A DNA stretch of 64,000 bases from Costus lasius (Eukaryota; Streptophyta; Magnoliopsida; Zingiberales; Costaceae): NCBI GenBank assembly GCA_027563935.2, contig CM050454.1:76900596-76964595 (forward strand), read 5' to 3'. The translations under genes and the position numbers were made by a program. The first letter of the stretch is position 1; each line of letters opens with the position of its first letter. The notes under the pieces are model-generated. The model had not been told where the DNA came from. It saw only the letters and a program-made list of their open reading frames with translations, and did no database searches. Positions 11,969-24,205 of the stretch are shown in pieces.

Positions 11969-14900
11969 CTAATGGTTGAGAAATCTCAAACCCATATTAT
12001 TACAGTGCTTCTCATGCTTCTGCTGCGCCAGAGGCTTGGTAAGCGGGTCTGCCAGATTGTCATCTGTATGAACCTTGCATACTTTGATCTCGCCACGATC
12101 TATGATCTCCCTGATCAAATGAAACCGTCTCTGTATGTGCTTGGACTTCTGGTGCGACCGTGGTTCCTTTGCTTGTGCGATTGCTCCAGTGTTATCACAA
12201 AAGATAACCAAAGGATCTGCACTCGAAGGAACGACACCAAGTTCTCTCACGAACTTACGAATCCACACTGCCTCCTTGGATGCTTCCGAGGCTGCAACAT
12301 ACTCGGCTTCTGTTGTGGAATCAGCAACAGTTGACTGTTTGAAACTTTTCCACACCACTGCTCCTCCATTCAAGCTAAAAACATAGCCTGATTGCGATCG
12401 GAAATCATCCTGGTCAGACTGGAACGAAGCGTCAGTATATCCTTCAATACTGAGTTCTTCCTGACCACCATATATCAAGAACATATCTTTGGTCCTCCGC
12501 AGATATTTTAAAATGTTCTTGACTGCAATCCAGTGCGCCATACCTGGATTACTCTGGTAACGACTGGTTACGCTTAACCCGTAAGCAACGTCTGGGCGAG
12601 TACACAACATCGCATACATAATGGAACCAATAGCCGAAGCATAAGGCGTATTGTTCATTTCATCTTTCTCAGTCTGTGTTTGTGGACACTGACTCTTAGA
12701 AAGATTCAGACCATGTCTGACTGGAAGATATCCTCGCTTAGAATTCCCTAAGTGAAATCTCTCCAGGACCTTATCGATGTAAGTACTCTGGCACAGCCCG
12801 AGAAGCCTCTTAGATCTATCCCTGTAGATCTTCACACCTAACACATAGGCTGCTTCTCCTAGATCTTTCATCTGGAAACATTTCCTCAGCCATGCCTTAA
12901 CAGCATGCATTTCAGGAATGTCATTTCCAATGATCAAGATGTCATCGACGTAGAGGACTAGGAAAGTAATCACGCTCCCACTAAACCTCTTATAAACACA
13001 CGGGTCATCCTCGTTCTTGATGAAACCAAAATCAGTGACTGATTCATCAAAACGAATATTCCAGCTTCTTGATGCTTGTTTAAGTCCATAAATGGACTTC
13101 TTTAACTTGCATATCTTATGACGATCCGCTGGATTAGTGAAACCTTCTGGTTGTGTCATATACACATCCTCATCCAGATTTCCATTAAGGAAAGCTGTTT
13201 TCACATCCATCTGCCAAATCTCATAATCATAATATGCAGCTATCGCGAAAAGAATCCGAATAGACTTAAACATGGCTACAGGTGAGAAAGTTTCATCATA
13301 ATCTATCCCGTAGATTTGTTTGAAACCTTTCGCAACTAGCCTGCCTTTATAGGTAACCACGTTACCATCCATGTCAATCTTCTTCTTGAAGATCCATTTA
13401 CAGCCTATAGGGATTATTCCCGGAGGCGGATCAACCAAATCCCAGACTTGGTTATCTGACATGGAGTCCATCTCGGCGCGCATAGCCTCAAGCCATCTCG
13501 CTGACTCTGGTCCACTGACCGCATCCGCATAAGTAAGGGGTTCATCATTATCAATGATGTAGACTCCGTCATAGCGCTCAGGCTGTCGACGGATCCTACC
13601 CGATCTTCGCGGTTCCCGTGATATCTGAGCCTCAGGTTGTTCAATAACCTGTTCTACCGGCTCAGGCTCATCCAACTGTGCTTGGTCACTTTGTCCTTCT
13701 TCTGGACTCTCATCCAGCTTTATTTCTCTCCCACTGGCCTCTTGCAGAAGAAACTCCTTCTCAAGAAATATGGCCGTCCGAGCAACAAAAACCTTGTTCT
13801 CCTTGGGATCGAAGAAATAATAACCCTTAGTTTCCTTAGGGTAACCGACAAAGATACATTTGTCAGATCTGCTCTCTAGTTTCCCAGAGGCGAGCTTTTT
13901 GACATAAGCCTCGCAGCCCCAGATCCTGATAAATGTCAAGCTCGGCTGTTTCCCATACCATAACTCATATGGCGTCTTTGAAACTGCCTTGGATGGCACT
14001 CGGTTTAGTACCTTTGCGGCTGTTTCCAGTGCAAAACCCCAAAAGGAGTATGGAAGAGTAGCCTGACTCATCATAGAACGAACCATATCTAGTAATGTTC
14101 TATTTCTCCTCTCGGACACACCATTCCATTGCGGTGTTCCTGGTGGAGTGAGCTGTGAGATAATCCCACACTCTTTTAGATAGTCAGTAAACGCATGACT
14201 TAGGTATTCACCACCTCGATCTGAGCGAAGTGCCTTGATATTTCGGCCTAGCTGATTCTGTACTTCATTTTTGAACTCTTTGAACTTGTCAAAAGATTCA
14301 CTCTTATGTCTCATCAGATAGACATACCCGTATCTACTGAAATCATCAGTAAAGGTAATGAAGTACTGATAGCCACCTCTGGCATGTTTACCAAATGGCC
14401 CACACACATCACTGTGTATAAGGTCAAGTAAACCTGAAGCCCTTTGACCTTTGTTAGGAAAAGGTGACTTCGTCATTTTACCCATTAAACAAGCCTTGCA
14501 TGTATCAATCTCCTTGTAGGAGAATGATCCCAGCAGTCCATGATCATGCAACCGCTTAATGCGTTTCTCGTTTATATGGCCTAAACGACTATGCCACAGC
14601 AAGGTGCTGTCATCAGCATACTTGGCTTTCTTAATATCAATTTGTTGTATCGAACATTCCATGTCCAACATGTATAACCCATTGTTAATTGAACCAGTTG
14701 CATAAACAATATTATCTAAAGACAAAATACACTTTGAAATATTGCATTCAAAGGAAAATCCCTTCCTGACAAGAGCAGGAATGGAGATAATATTTTTAGT
14801 TATACTGGGAACAAAGTAACAACTGTTTAGTTCCAATACAATTCCAGATGGTAAAGAAATGAAGTAGTCTCCTACAGCAACAGCAGCAACCCGTGCCCCG

Positions 14901-15850
14901 TTTCCAACGCGTAGGTCCACCTCATGCTGTCCCACCTGCCTTCTTCTCTTGAGTTCCTGCACATTTGAACAAATGTGAACTCCACATGCAGTGTCCAACA
15001 CCCATGATATAGAAGAAGAAAACATGACCTCAGTCACGAATATACCTGAGCCAGAAGCAAAGCTTCCCCTCTTGTCTCCTTGGAGCGCTTTACAGTCCTT
15101 TTTCCAGTGACCCAGCTGGCCACAGTGGAAACACCTGTATTCCTTGGACCGCTTCACCTTCTGCTTCAGAGCCTTGCTGTAATTCTTGACCGGGGCCTTG
15201 CCCTTCTTCCCCTTCTTCTTGTTCCTAGAAGGAACCATCAAGACAGAGGTTGAAGGCTTACCCTTCAGAGTTTCCTCAGTAGTCAAGAGCATATTCAACA
15301 GCTCCGCCGGCGTACAATCGATTTTGTTCATATTAAAGTTAATAATGAACGCGTCGAATGATGGCGGGAGAGACTGCAGAATAATGTCCACAGCAAGCTC
15401 CTGGTTGATGGTGTGCCCCAGTTTCTCCAGAGCCTCCTTGTGCCCAATCATCTTGAGCACGTGAGCTCCCACTGGGCTCCCTTCAGCCAGTTTGCTCTGA
15501 AAGAAGAGCTTAGTCAAATTATAGCGTTCAGTCCTCGCCTGTGCAGCATACAGCATCTTGAGGTTTGCTATAATCTGTATAGCTGACATATCCTCATGCT
15601 GACGCTGCAGCGGTGGCGTCATAGACGCTAGCATCAGGCAAGCGACATCAATGCTATCATTGACGTGCTTTTCATAGGCTTCCCGAACCGCCCTTGCGGC
15701 GTTCGGAGCGGGCTGCGGCGGTATCGCCATCTCGAGGACATACAGTTTCCTCTCTGCCTTAAGAACGATCTTAAGGTGTCCAAACCAGTCAGAGAAGTTC
15801 GGCCCAGCAAACTTCTCCCTTTCCAGTAGGGATCGCACATTGAAGTTCAT
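11969..15850 (-). CDS. Ty1/copia Gag-Pol polyprotein of H (intact)
   Basis: This 1293-residue polyprotein would encode everything needed for particle formation, reverse transcription and integration. Gag spans about 1-260, with a zinc knuckle C240-C243-H248-C253. The protease active site is D286 (DTA). The integrase has zinc ligands H420, H425, C451 and C454 and a catalytic triad D481, D544, E580 (35 residues between the last two). Reverse transcriptase shows the QMDVKTAFLNG block and YVDD at 967-970. RNase H has D1140, the EAEY block at 1181-1184 and D1219. The domain order PR-INT-RT-RH is diagnostic of Ty1/copia. The ATG at 15848-15850 is chosen because E starts gag at the matching codon. 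No lesion is visible. The BARE-1/Angela assignment rests on LTR ends, leader length and size and is less sure than the superfamily. Confidence 0.96.
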   Translation of the reverse strand: MNFNVRSLLEREKFAGPNFSDWFGHLKIVLKAERKLYVLEMAIPPQPAPNAARAVREAYEKHVNDSIDVACLMLASMTPPLQRQHEDMSAIQIIANLKMLYAAQARTERYNLTKLFFQSKLAEGSPVGAHVLKMIGHKEALEKLGHTINQELAVDIILQSLPPSFDAFIINFNMNKIDCTPAELLNMLLTTEETLKGKPSTSVLMVPSRNKKKGKKGKAPVKNYSKALKQKVKRSKEYRCFHCGQLGHWKKDCKALQGDKRGSFASGSGIFVTEVMFSSSISWVLDTACGVHICSNVQELKRRRQVGQHEVDLRVGNGARVAAVAVGDYFISLPSGIVLELNSCYFVPSITKNIISIPALVRKGFSFECNISKCILSLDNIVYATGSINNGLYMLDMECSIQQIDIKKAKYADDSTLLWHSRLGHINEKRIKRLHDHGLLGSFSYKEIDTCKACLMGKMTKSPFPNKGQRASGLLDLIHSDVCGPFGKHARGGYQYFITFTDDFSRYGYVYLMRHKSESFDKFKEFKNEVQNQLGRNIKALRSDRGGEYLSHAFTDYLKECGIISQLTPPGTPQWNGVSERRNRTLLDMVRSMMSQATLPYSFWGFALETAAKVLNRVPSKAVSKTPYELWYGKQPSLTFIRIWGCEAYVKKLASGKLESRSDKCIFVGYPKETKGYYFFDPKENKVFVARTAIFLEKEFLLQEASGREIKLDESPEEGQSDQAQLDEPEPVEQVIEQPEAQISREPRRSGRIRRQPERYDGVYIIDNDEPLTYADAVSGPESARWLEAMRAEMDSMSDNQVWDLVDPPPGIIPIGCKWIFKKKIDMDGNVVTYKGRLVAKGFKQIYGIDYDETFSPVAMFKSIRILFAIAAYYDYEIWQMDVKTAFLNGNLDEDVYMTQPEGFTNPADRHKICKLKKSIYGLKQASRSWNIRFDESVTDFGFIKNEDDPCVYKRFSGSVITFLVLYVDDILIIGNDIPEMHAVKAWLRKCFQMKDLGEAAYVLGVKIYRDRSKRLLGLCQSTYIDKVLERFHLGNSKRGYLPVRHGLNLSKSQCPQTQTEKDEMNNTPYASAIGSIMYAMLCTRPDVAYGLSVTSRYQSNPGMAHWIAVKNILKYLRRTKDMFLIYGGQEELSIEGYTDASFQSDQDDFRSQSGYVFSLNGGAVVWKSFKQSTVADSTTEAEYVAASEASKEAVWIRKFVRELGVVPSSADPLVIFCDNTGAIAQAKEPRSHQKSKHIQRRFHLIREIIDRGEIKVCKVHTDDNLADPLTKPLAQQKHEKHCNNMGLRFLNH

Positions 15851-16153
15851 GGTGTTCGTTGCTGCAGGTATCTACAACAATGCAAGAACAGCAAGGTCAG
15901 TATCAATGTATAAGAATCGATCAGGACTTAAGAAAGATTCTTTTTCTCACTATTTTATCAGGCGTGAAAAATCCAGCAAAACAGCCCGAAAGAGTAGAAC
16001 TCTTTTAGTGAGATGGGATCCAGATTTCATACTTGGTCTCCGCGTCCCGCTCAGGCGAGATAAGATGCACAGAGAGTACAAGCACTAGTTTCTGGTAGGC
16101 GTCCCAGCCAATCGCCAACCCGTGCGATTCCCCTTCATCTGGGCAATCCAGCA

Positions 16154-16185
16154 GACTGTGCCAACTGAGTTGGTACAACACAGTC
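16154..16185 (-). other. Leader hairpin 1 of H
   Basis: The outer arms GACTGTG/CACAGTC pair over 7 bp. A TTGTA bulge follows on the 5' side, then the inner arms CCAAC/GTTGG close a TCA triloop (element strand). The same structure sits at 22679-22710 in G and 44105-44136 in E, about 300 nt before gag each time. Confidence 0.65.
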
Positions 16186-16363
16186 TCTGATCCCACAGAT
16201 GGCTGCCTCCATGTGCTACCATATGCGCCACATATGTAGCCTACACGGTCAAGCTGACCCGACCTACTCCCTGGACCACCATGTGCTATGCTGAGCAACG
16301 AGAAGGGATAAATCCCTACTCTGTAACACACAGGTGTAATCCCACACCCTCTGAAGATAGATG

Positions 16364-16393
16364 GACGTGCCCACTGAGTGGGTACAACACGGC
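16364..16393 (-). other. Leader hairpin 2 of H
   Basis: It has the same plan as hairpin 1, with a TTGTA bulge and TCA loop, but the inner arms are CCCAC/GTGGG and the outer arms are based on CGTG/CACG. The inner-pair change (A-T to C-G) preserves pairing. Copies are at 22888-22917 in G and 43899-43928 in E. Confidence 0.6.
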
Positions 16394-17661
16394 TCCAACG
16401 ATAATCAGAACAGTGAGGTTTCGCGTCAGAAGGCTTACGAGCTTGATATTTTAGCGTTGGATTTTAACGGTCTTTTATCTTCTTGCCTATCATGCAATTC
16501 CTATGGAGATAGCAGAAGATAATTTTACTCATGCAATTCTAATATAAAGCAATAAAAGAAAGCATGTGTCTTTTGTGGTAAAAGCCCATAGCCCTAGTGA
16601 GACCTTAACCTAACTTAAGTCTACACTTGCTCTTTATGGGTCTTTAGCTGCTCATCTGGCCCAAACCTGGGCCCAAGCGCCATCTGCAGCTCTGGTGCGC
16701 CCACCAGGAATATGCGCCAGGTCCTAGGGTCGAACCCTAGACCTCCCACCTGGTCCAGCCACTGCTGCAAGCGCCTCTGCCAAGTGTGCACTGTGCTCTT
16801 GTCTAATTAAATTACAAATTTAACTATCTAGACAAGAGTGACACGCAGGTCACTTTCACATTATAAATTAATTAAAATTGTGATACGCAGATCACATAAA
16901 GAAAATTAATTTACAACATATAATCCAGGCACGCAGGCCCCAGCACAGCACACATTAAATATGAGCAGCCCACATAAGACTAAATAGACAAACATATGCA
17001 TCCAATCAGCATCATGTGATCCATCATAAAAATTAAAATTTTCGAAAACCCCTTGGGATCAATTTTAATTTTTTTCCTTATTTCCCCTACAACCTTACAA
17101 CGGTCCATTACTAGGGATCCACTCAACCAACCTAGTCAAATCCACTGCCCTTGCATGCACCAAGTCCTAACTGACTTGTGTTGACCATAAGGTCAACCAT
17201 GCATGCGCCAGGGCTGAACGACCACACTGAGGTCTGGCAAGCGGGCGTGACCCCGGGCCTAACTCAGGTGCGTTCATTGGGTGTCTCAATCAGACATCGC
17301 TACACACCTGTCTGCAGTCGACCTATAGCCACCTTAGGCTTGCGCCAAAGTGCTAACTGGTCGACCCATTCAGGCTGTCAGATGGTCTGATCAGACTGTT
17401 TGGATCTAACACAGGGGATGATTTCAACCCTAATAACCCGTCTAAGGGTTTAATGCAGGCGGCACTTAGATCTAATGGTGTGCGCGCAAGTCGTTTGAGT
17501 TTTTAAGAAAACATCAACAAGAACATATAGAAGCGCTACCTTACTACATGCGTCAACTACAATACACAACAAGTAAAGGTTCGCATGTAGCCTAGATCTA
17601 GCAATATGGCGCATACAAGGATCACAAATCACAGCAAACATATTATCATGCATTTTAACCT

Positions 17662-17673
17662 CCTCTGATACCA
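17662..17673 (-). other. H primer-binding site
   Basis: The site reads TGGTATCAGAGG on the element strand, two bases from the LTR. Eleven of twelve bases match the initiator-Met tRNA complement. G and E have the canonical final C. Confidence 0.85.
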
Positions 17674-17675
17674 AT

Positions 17676-19350
17676 TGCAGGAGTCCCCTTCGAGGGGGAG
17701 CGAGAAAACCCTAATGGCGCATGTGTTACATCGCAGCGGAAATAGGGGTTTTAGGGATCATTATGCATGATATATATTCAACTATGAAAAACGATTACGA
17801 GTGCCAATAAGATTCATACCATCGCCATCTATGGATGAAGTATTGGAAGCAAGGAGCGAAAGGGATCCTCTCCCTAGTCGACGCACACACGATGAAGAAT
17901 GGCCTCTCCTTGTCGTCTTTGTGCTAGCAAAGCTTCAAGGGTCCTTTGCGCATGGAGGGGATAAGATCCTTGGGTTTGTCGAAGAAGAAGTTCCTCTACC
18001 CTCGTCGAGAGAGTTTTTCACACGAGAAGGAAGGAGACTTCGTTCAAGAGTGATCATCGCCAATAGAGTAAACACGTTGTAATGAACGTGGGCGTTGCTA
18101 TCCAAAAATAGTAACCCATTACTCACTTCGGTTATGCGTTCACATGAAGTGAACCGCAATTCCTTCTCTTCGATTATTTGAACCAAGCGCTCATTACATG
18201 AGCTGGTTCAAGTGACTTTGGTCTAAGACCAAATCGGCCCAAGCAATGGTCGATCTTATTGAACCACAAGGTTCAAGATCACCGTTGATCTCTTGATGCT
18301 CTAGATCTCACTGATCTAGCATCATAACTCTCGATCGAAGCTTACCGATCTAAAGCCCTAATCAATCAAACATGATCAGACCAGATCTCACTCGCAATCA
18401 GAGCTTAACACCCCTTTAAACTGAACTAAACAATTCAGTCCACACGATCTGACTTAAAGAAGCCATATCATCAAATTGTGCGACCCTAAGGGTTTCCTTT
18501 AAATGTCGGTAACGATAACTCACGTTATCACGACCAGTGAGGGGTATCTAGCAACACATCACTGTCTCCCGATATAAAGGAAAGAGTCTTCCAAGACTTC
18601 ACCCAAACCACAGCACAAGTGTGAATCCAATTCACTAGGCATGCATACTTCCTTTGCCACTTGATGTTCTTATTGGACAAGCCTGTCAAGCTTGTAACTC
18701 CAATATGATGAGCATGATTAGATCAGATGAACACTGTCACCTGGGTATGGCCATACACTCTCTCAATCATCTCATCCAGGGGGCCCTTATAGAACATCAC
18801 ACTCCTTAAACAAGGAGACGGCAATCCTATGTCTATCACTAGTGTCCTAACCTGACTCAAGCTCACCATCCAAGATAGTCTATAATCATTATGTTTCAAA
18901 TGATATTGAACTACCTCAAAACAATGACAATCATCATTTAGAAAACACAAGTGATCTCAAGTCAGAGGAAATGTGCCACTTGTCGCAATCAAGGAATATT
19001 CACATTGTGACAAACAATTGAACATCCTAGTAGGGTCTGTCCAGTACATCCCATGTACCCATGAGTCTACATCTTATTCCATGCTCGAAGCATCCTATAA
19101 GATTAGAACACATATTAGTCTTAACCATATCAAGGCTGTCTCATGTTCACCAAGATATATCGACTAAGGACATAATAGCATGTCAGCCCAGCTGAACAGC
19201 TTTGAGACATTATTCAGAGGAACATATATTGCAGCAGACAATGTAGCTAACTGAATAACAACCATGCCTTTATAAACTTAAGAGTTTATTACATGATACA
19301 GATACATTCCCACAGGCCTCAAACATTAGCCTTAAGGGCATACCCCAACA
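17676..19350 (-). repeat. H 5' LTR
   Basis: It has the same length as the 3' copy and is nearly identical. It supplies the promoter for H. It is followed by the target duplication CTTCA (19351-19355), after which the pol gene of G resumes. Confidence 0.95.
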
Positions 19351-19355
19351 CTTCA

Positions 19356-22300
19356 CACCTAATACATAGGCTGCTTCTCCTAAATCTTTCATCTGGAAAC
19401 ATTTTCTTAACCATGCTTTGACGGCATGAAGTTCAGGAATATCGTTTCCAATGATTAAGATATCATCGACGTAGAGGACTAGGAAAGTAATCACGCTCCC
19501 ACTAAACCTCTTATATACACACGGGTCATCTTCATTTTTGATGAAACCAAATTCACAGATTGATTCATCAAAACGAATATTCCAGCTTCTCGATGCTTGT
19601 TTAAGTCCATAAATGGACTTCTTTAATTTGCATATTTTATGACGATCTGATGGATTGATGAAACCTTCAGGTTGTGTCATATACACATCCTCTTCTAGTT
19701 TTCCATTAAGGAAAGCGGTCTTCACATCCATCTGCCAGATCTCATAATCATAATATGCAGCTATCGCGAGAATAATCCGAATAGACTTGAACATGGCTAC
19801 AGGAGAGAAAGTTTCATCATAATCTATCCCGTAGATTTGTTTGAAACCTTTCGCAACTAGCCTACCTTTATAGGTAACCACGTTACCATCCATGTCAATC
19901 TTCTTTTTGAAGATCCACTTACAGCCTATAGGGATTACTCCCGGAGGCGGATCAACCAAATCCCAGACTTGGTTATCTGACATGGAGTCCATCTCGGCTC
20001 GCATAGCTTCAAGCCATCTTGCTGATTCCGGTCCACTGACCGCATCCGCATAAGTGAGGGGTTCATCATCAATGATGTAGACTCCGTCATAGCGCTCAGG
20101 CTGTCGACGGATCCTTCCCGATCTTCGCGGTTCCCGTGATATCTGAGCCTCTGGTTGTTCAGTAACCTGTTCTATTGGCTCAGGCTCATCCAACTGTGCT
20201 TGACTTCTTTGTCCTTCTTCTGGATTCTCATCCAGCTTTATTTCTCTCCCACTGGCCTCTTGCAGAAGAAATTCCTTCTCAAGAAAAATAGCCGTGCGAG
20301 CAACAAATACTTTGTTCTCTTTGGGATCGTAGAAATAATAACCCTTAGTTTCTTTAGGGTAACCGACAAAGATACATTTATCTGATCTGCTCTCCAGTTT
20401 CCCAGAGGCGAGCTTTTTGACATAAGCCTCGCAACCCCAGATTTTGATAAATGTCAAGCTCGGCTGTTTCCCATACCATAACTCATATGGAGTCTTTGAA
20501 ACGGCTTTGGATGACACTCGGTTTAGTACATTTGCAGCTGTTTCCAGTGCAAATCCCCAAAAGGAGTAAGGTAGAGTAGCCTGACTCATCATAGAACGAA
20601 CCATATCCAATAAGGTTCTATTTCTCCTCTCGGACACACCATTCCATTGCGGTGTTCCTGGCGGAGTGAGCTGTGAGATAATCCCACACTCCTTCAGATA
20701 GTCAGTAAACTCATGACTCAAGTATTATCCACCTCGATCTGATCGAAGTGCCTTGATATTTCGGCCTAACTGATTCTGTACTTCATTTTTGAACTCTTTG
20801 AACTTGTCAAAAGATTCACTCTTATGTCTCATTAGATAGACATAACCATACCTACTGAAATCATCAGTAAAAGTAATGAAGTATAAATAGCCACCTCTGG
20901 CATGTTTACTAAATGGCCCACACACATCACTGTGAATGAGGTCAAGTAAACCTGAAGCCCTTTGTCCTTTATTAGAAAAAGGAGACTTCGTCATTTTACC
21001 CATTAAACAAGCTTTGCATGTATCAAGCTCCTCATAGGAGAATGATCCCAGCAGTCCATGGTCATGCAACCCGCTTAATGCGCTTCTTGTTAATATGGCC
21101 TAAACGACTATGCCATAGCAAGGTGCTGTCATCAGCATACTTGGCTTTCTTATTATCAATCTGTTGTACAGAACATTCCATGTCCAACATGAATAACCCA
21201 TTGTTAATTGACCAGTAGCATAAACAATATTATCTAATGAAATACAACACTTTAAAGTTTTGCATTCAAAGGAAAACCCTTTCCTGACAAGAGCAGGAAT
21301 AGAGATAATATTCTTAGTTATGCTCGGTACAAAATAACAATTGTCCAGTTCTAATACATAACCAGATGGTAAAGAGATGTAATATTGTCCTACAGCAACA
21401 GCAGCAACCCGTGCCCCGTTTCCAACTCGTAGGTCCACCTCTTGCTGTCCCACCTATCTTCTTCTCTTGAGTTCCTGTACATTTGAACAAATGTAAACTC
21501 CACATGCAGTGTCCAACACCCATGAAATAGAAGAAGATACCATGACTTCAGTCACGAAAATACCTGAGCCAGAAGTGAAAGGCTTGCTTCCCTTCTTGTC
21601 TCCTTGGAGCGCTTTACAGTCCTTCTTCCAGTGACCCAGCTGGCCAGAATGGAAACATCTGTATTCCTTCGACCGCTTGATCTTTTGTTTCAGAGCCTTG
21701 TTGTAGCTCTTGACAGGGGCTTTGCCCTTCTTCCCCTTCTTCTAGTTCCTTGAAGGAATCATCAAGACAGAGGATGAAGGCTTTCCCTTTTCAAGAGTCT
21801 GCTCTGTAGTATAGAGCATGTTCAGTAACTCTGCCGGGGTACAGTCGATCTTGTTCATATTAAAATTAATGATGAACGGATCGAAAGAGGCCGGGAGAGA
21901 CTGCAGGATAATGTCTACAACAAGCTCCTGATTGATGGTGTGTCCTAGTTTCTCTAGAGCCTCTTTGTACCCAATCATCTTGAGTACGTGAGCTCCCACT
22001 GGACTCCCTTCAGTCAGTTTGCTCTGAAAGAAAAGTTTTGTCAAGTTATAGCGTTCAGTCCTTGCCTGTGCAGCATACAGCATCTTGAGATTTGCTATAA
22101 TTTTAATAGCAGATAAATCCTCATGCTGACGCTGAAGCTCTGGCGTCATAGACGCAAGCATAAGGCAAGCGACATCAATGCTATCATTGACATGCTTCTC
22201 ATAAGCATCCCGAACCGCCCTTGCGGCGTTCGCAGCGGGTTGAGGCGGTATTGCCGTCTCAAGGATATACAGTTTCCTCTCAGCCTTAAGAACAATCTTA

Positions 22301-22377
22301 AGGTGTCCGTACCAGTCTGAGAAGTTTGGCCCAGCAAACTTCTCCCTTTCCAGTAAGGATCGCACATTGAACGCTGT
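19356..22377 (-). pseudogene. G gag-pol, 5' and central part, multiply broken
   Basis: This covers gag, protease, integrase and most of reverse transcriptase of G. Lesions are visible by comparison with H. The start ATG is lost (about 22375). A lysine codon became TAG (21742-21744). The second zinc-knuckle cysteine became serine (21646-21648). A CAG became TAG (21454-21456). One base is missing near 21210 and one is extra near 21070. A GAA became TAA in the integrase RGGEY motif (20725-20727). The RT part (about 19360-20720) is open and keeps YVDD. The apparent C-terminus of that frame is only read-through into the H LTR. It cannot make functional Gag or integrase. Confidence 0.93.
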
Positions 22378-24205
22378 GGTGTTCGTTGCTGCAGTAATCT
22401 ACAACATTGCAAGAACAACAAGGTCAGTATCAATGTTAGAATCAATCCAGGACTTAAGAATGATTCTTTTCTCACTATTTTATCTGACTGAAAAATCCAT
22501 TAAAACAGTCCGAAAGAGTAACACTCTTTTAGTGAGATGGGATCCAGATTTCATACTTGGTCTCCGCGTCCCGCTCAGGCGAGATAAGATGCACAGAGAG
22601 TACAAGCACTAATCACCGGTAGGCTATCCATGCCAATCGCCAACCCGTGCGATTCCCCTTCATCTAGGCAATCCAGAAGACTGTGCCAACTGAGTTGGTA
22701 CAACACAGTCTCTGATTCCACAGATGGCTGCCTCCATATAGCTAACATATGCTCAATATGTAGCCCACATGGTCAAGCTGACCTGACCTACTCCCTGGAC
22801 CACCACGTGCTATGCTGAGCAACGAGAAGCGATAAATCCCTTCTCTGTAACACGCAGGTGTAATCACACACCGTCTAAAGATAGATGGGCGTGCCCACTG
22901 AGTGGGTACAACACGGCCCCAACGATAGTCAGAACAGTGAGGTTTCGCGTCAGAAGGCTTTCGTGCTTGATATTTAACATTGGATTTTAACGGTCCTTTT
23001 ATCTTCTTACTATCATGCATATCCTATGGCGATAGCAGAAAGATAAATCATGCAGGTGCTAAAATTACTTAAAACAGTAAATTGAAAGCACAATGATCTT
23101 ATGTGGTAAACGCCCATTAAGCCTAAGTAAGACCTTAGTTTAATATAAGTCTTCACTTGAGCTCTTCATGGGTCTTTTGCATCTCATCTGGCCCAGTCCG
23201 GGCCCAAGCGCCCTCTGCAGCTCAGATGCGCCCACCAGACTGGTTGCGCCTGTGCTAGAGTCGAACTCTAGACCTCCCACCTGGTCAAGCCACTTGCTGC
23301 AAGCGCCTCTGCCAAGTGTGCTCTGTGCTCATGTCTAATCAAATTACATTTTAATCTATCTAGACATGATTTGACTCGCAGGTCAATTACACATTAATAT
23401 AAATTGAAATGTGATTCGCAGATCACAATAATAATTTACAATTAATTAATCTAGGCACACAGGCCCCAGCACAGCACACAAAAATTGGGCAACCCACATA
23501 AGATGAAATAAACACCCAACATGGTTAGACAAGCAACATGTGATCCAAACAAGAAAATAAAATTTTGAAAATCCCATTGGCAACAATTTTATTTCCTTAT
23601 GTGCCCTACTACCTTACAACGGTCCATTAATAGGGATCCACTCATCAGACCTAGTCAGACCCACTGCCCTTGCATGCACCAAGTCATAACCGACTTGAGT
23701 CAACCTTATGGTCAACAATGCATGCTTTAAGGGCTGAACATCCCACATGATTTCTGGCAAGCGGGTGTGACCCCGGGCCTTAATCATGAGCGTTCATTGG
23801 TTGTCTCAATCAGACATCGCTACACGCCTTTCTGCGGTCAACCTATAGCCACCTCATGCTTGCGCATAGGTGCCATCTGGTCGACCCGTCTAGGCAGTCA
23901 GATGGTCTGATTAGACTGTAGGGTCTAGACTAGACGACGACTTCAACCCTAATAACCCGTCTAAGTTTTTAAAGTAGGCGCTTATAGATCTAAGTGGATG
24001 CGCGCAAGTTGTTATAAGTTTTGATAAAATAACATTTAACATGCGCCAACAATAAACATCATACATGCGCCAACATCAGAAAACAAACATCTAATGTTTA
24101 ACATGTAGTTTCGCCATGATGATGAATTTAGATCAATGTATACGCTAACAAGGATCACAATACAAGCAATCATATGAACATACAAAACCATGCTCTGATA
24201 CCAAT
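22378..24205 (-). other. G leader with paired hairpins and primer site
   Basis: This 1.8-kb non-coding leader is homologous to those of H and E. Hairpin 1 lies at 22679-22710 and hairpin 2 at 22888-22917. The primer site TGGTATCAGAGC (24192-24203 on -) is canonical for initiator-Met tRNA. I see nothing else recognisable. Confidence 0.8.

Larger units (their letters stand above)
15851..17675 (-). other. H untranslated leader
   Basis: The leader is about 1.8 kb between primer site and gag ATG, like the leaders of G and E. It has no long ORF. It carries two paralogous hairpins near its gag end, annotated separately. Long leaders with packaging and dimerisation signals are known in the BARE-1 group. 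Confidence 0.75.
10274..19350 (-). mobile_element. Element H: complete, apparently intact copia retrotransposon
   Basis: H has two LTRs of equal length (1675 bp), a 5-bp target duplication (CTTCA), a primer site, a leader of about 1.8 kb, one uninterrupted gag-pol ORF and a polypurine tract. By eye I found one difference between the LTRs (A at about 10580 against G at about 17982, in the GGGTTTGTC context). It is therefore the youngest insertion in the window and the only copia copy here with a full set of proteins. One base at the end of its primer site differs from the usual TGGTATCAGAGC. Confidence 0.95.

Noticed and set aside
20238..20423. Short antisense frames over copia pol (also 13637-13879, 46413-46655)
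   Set aside because: They are mirror frames of the conserved gag-pol sequence and share no independent signal.
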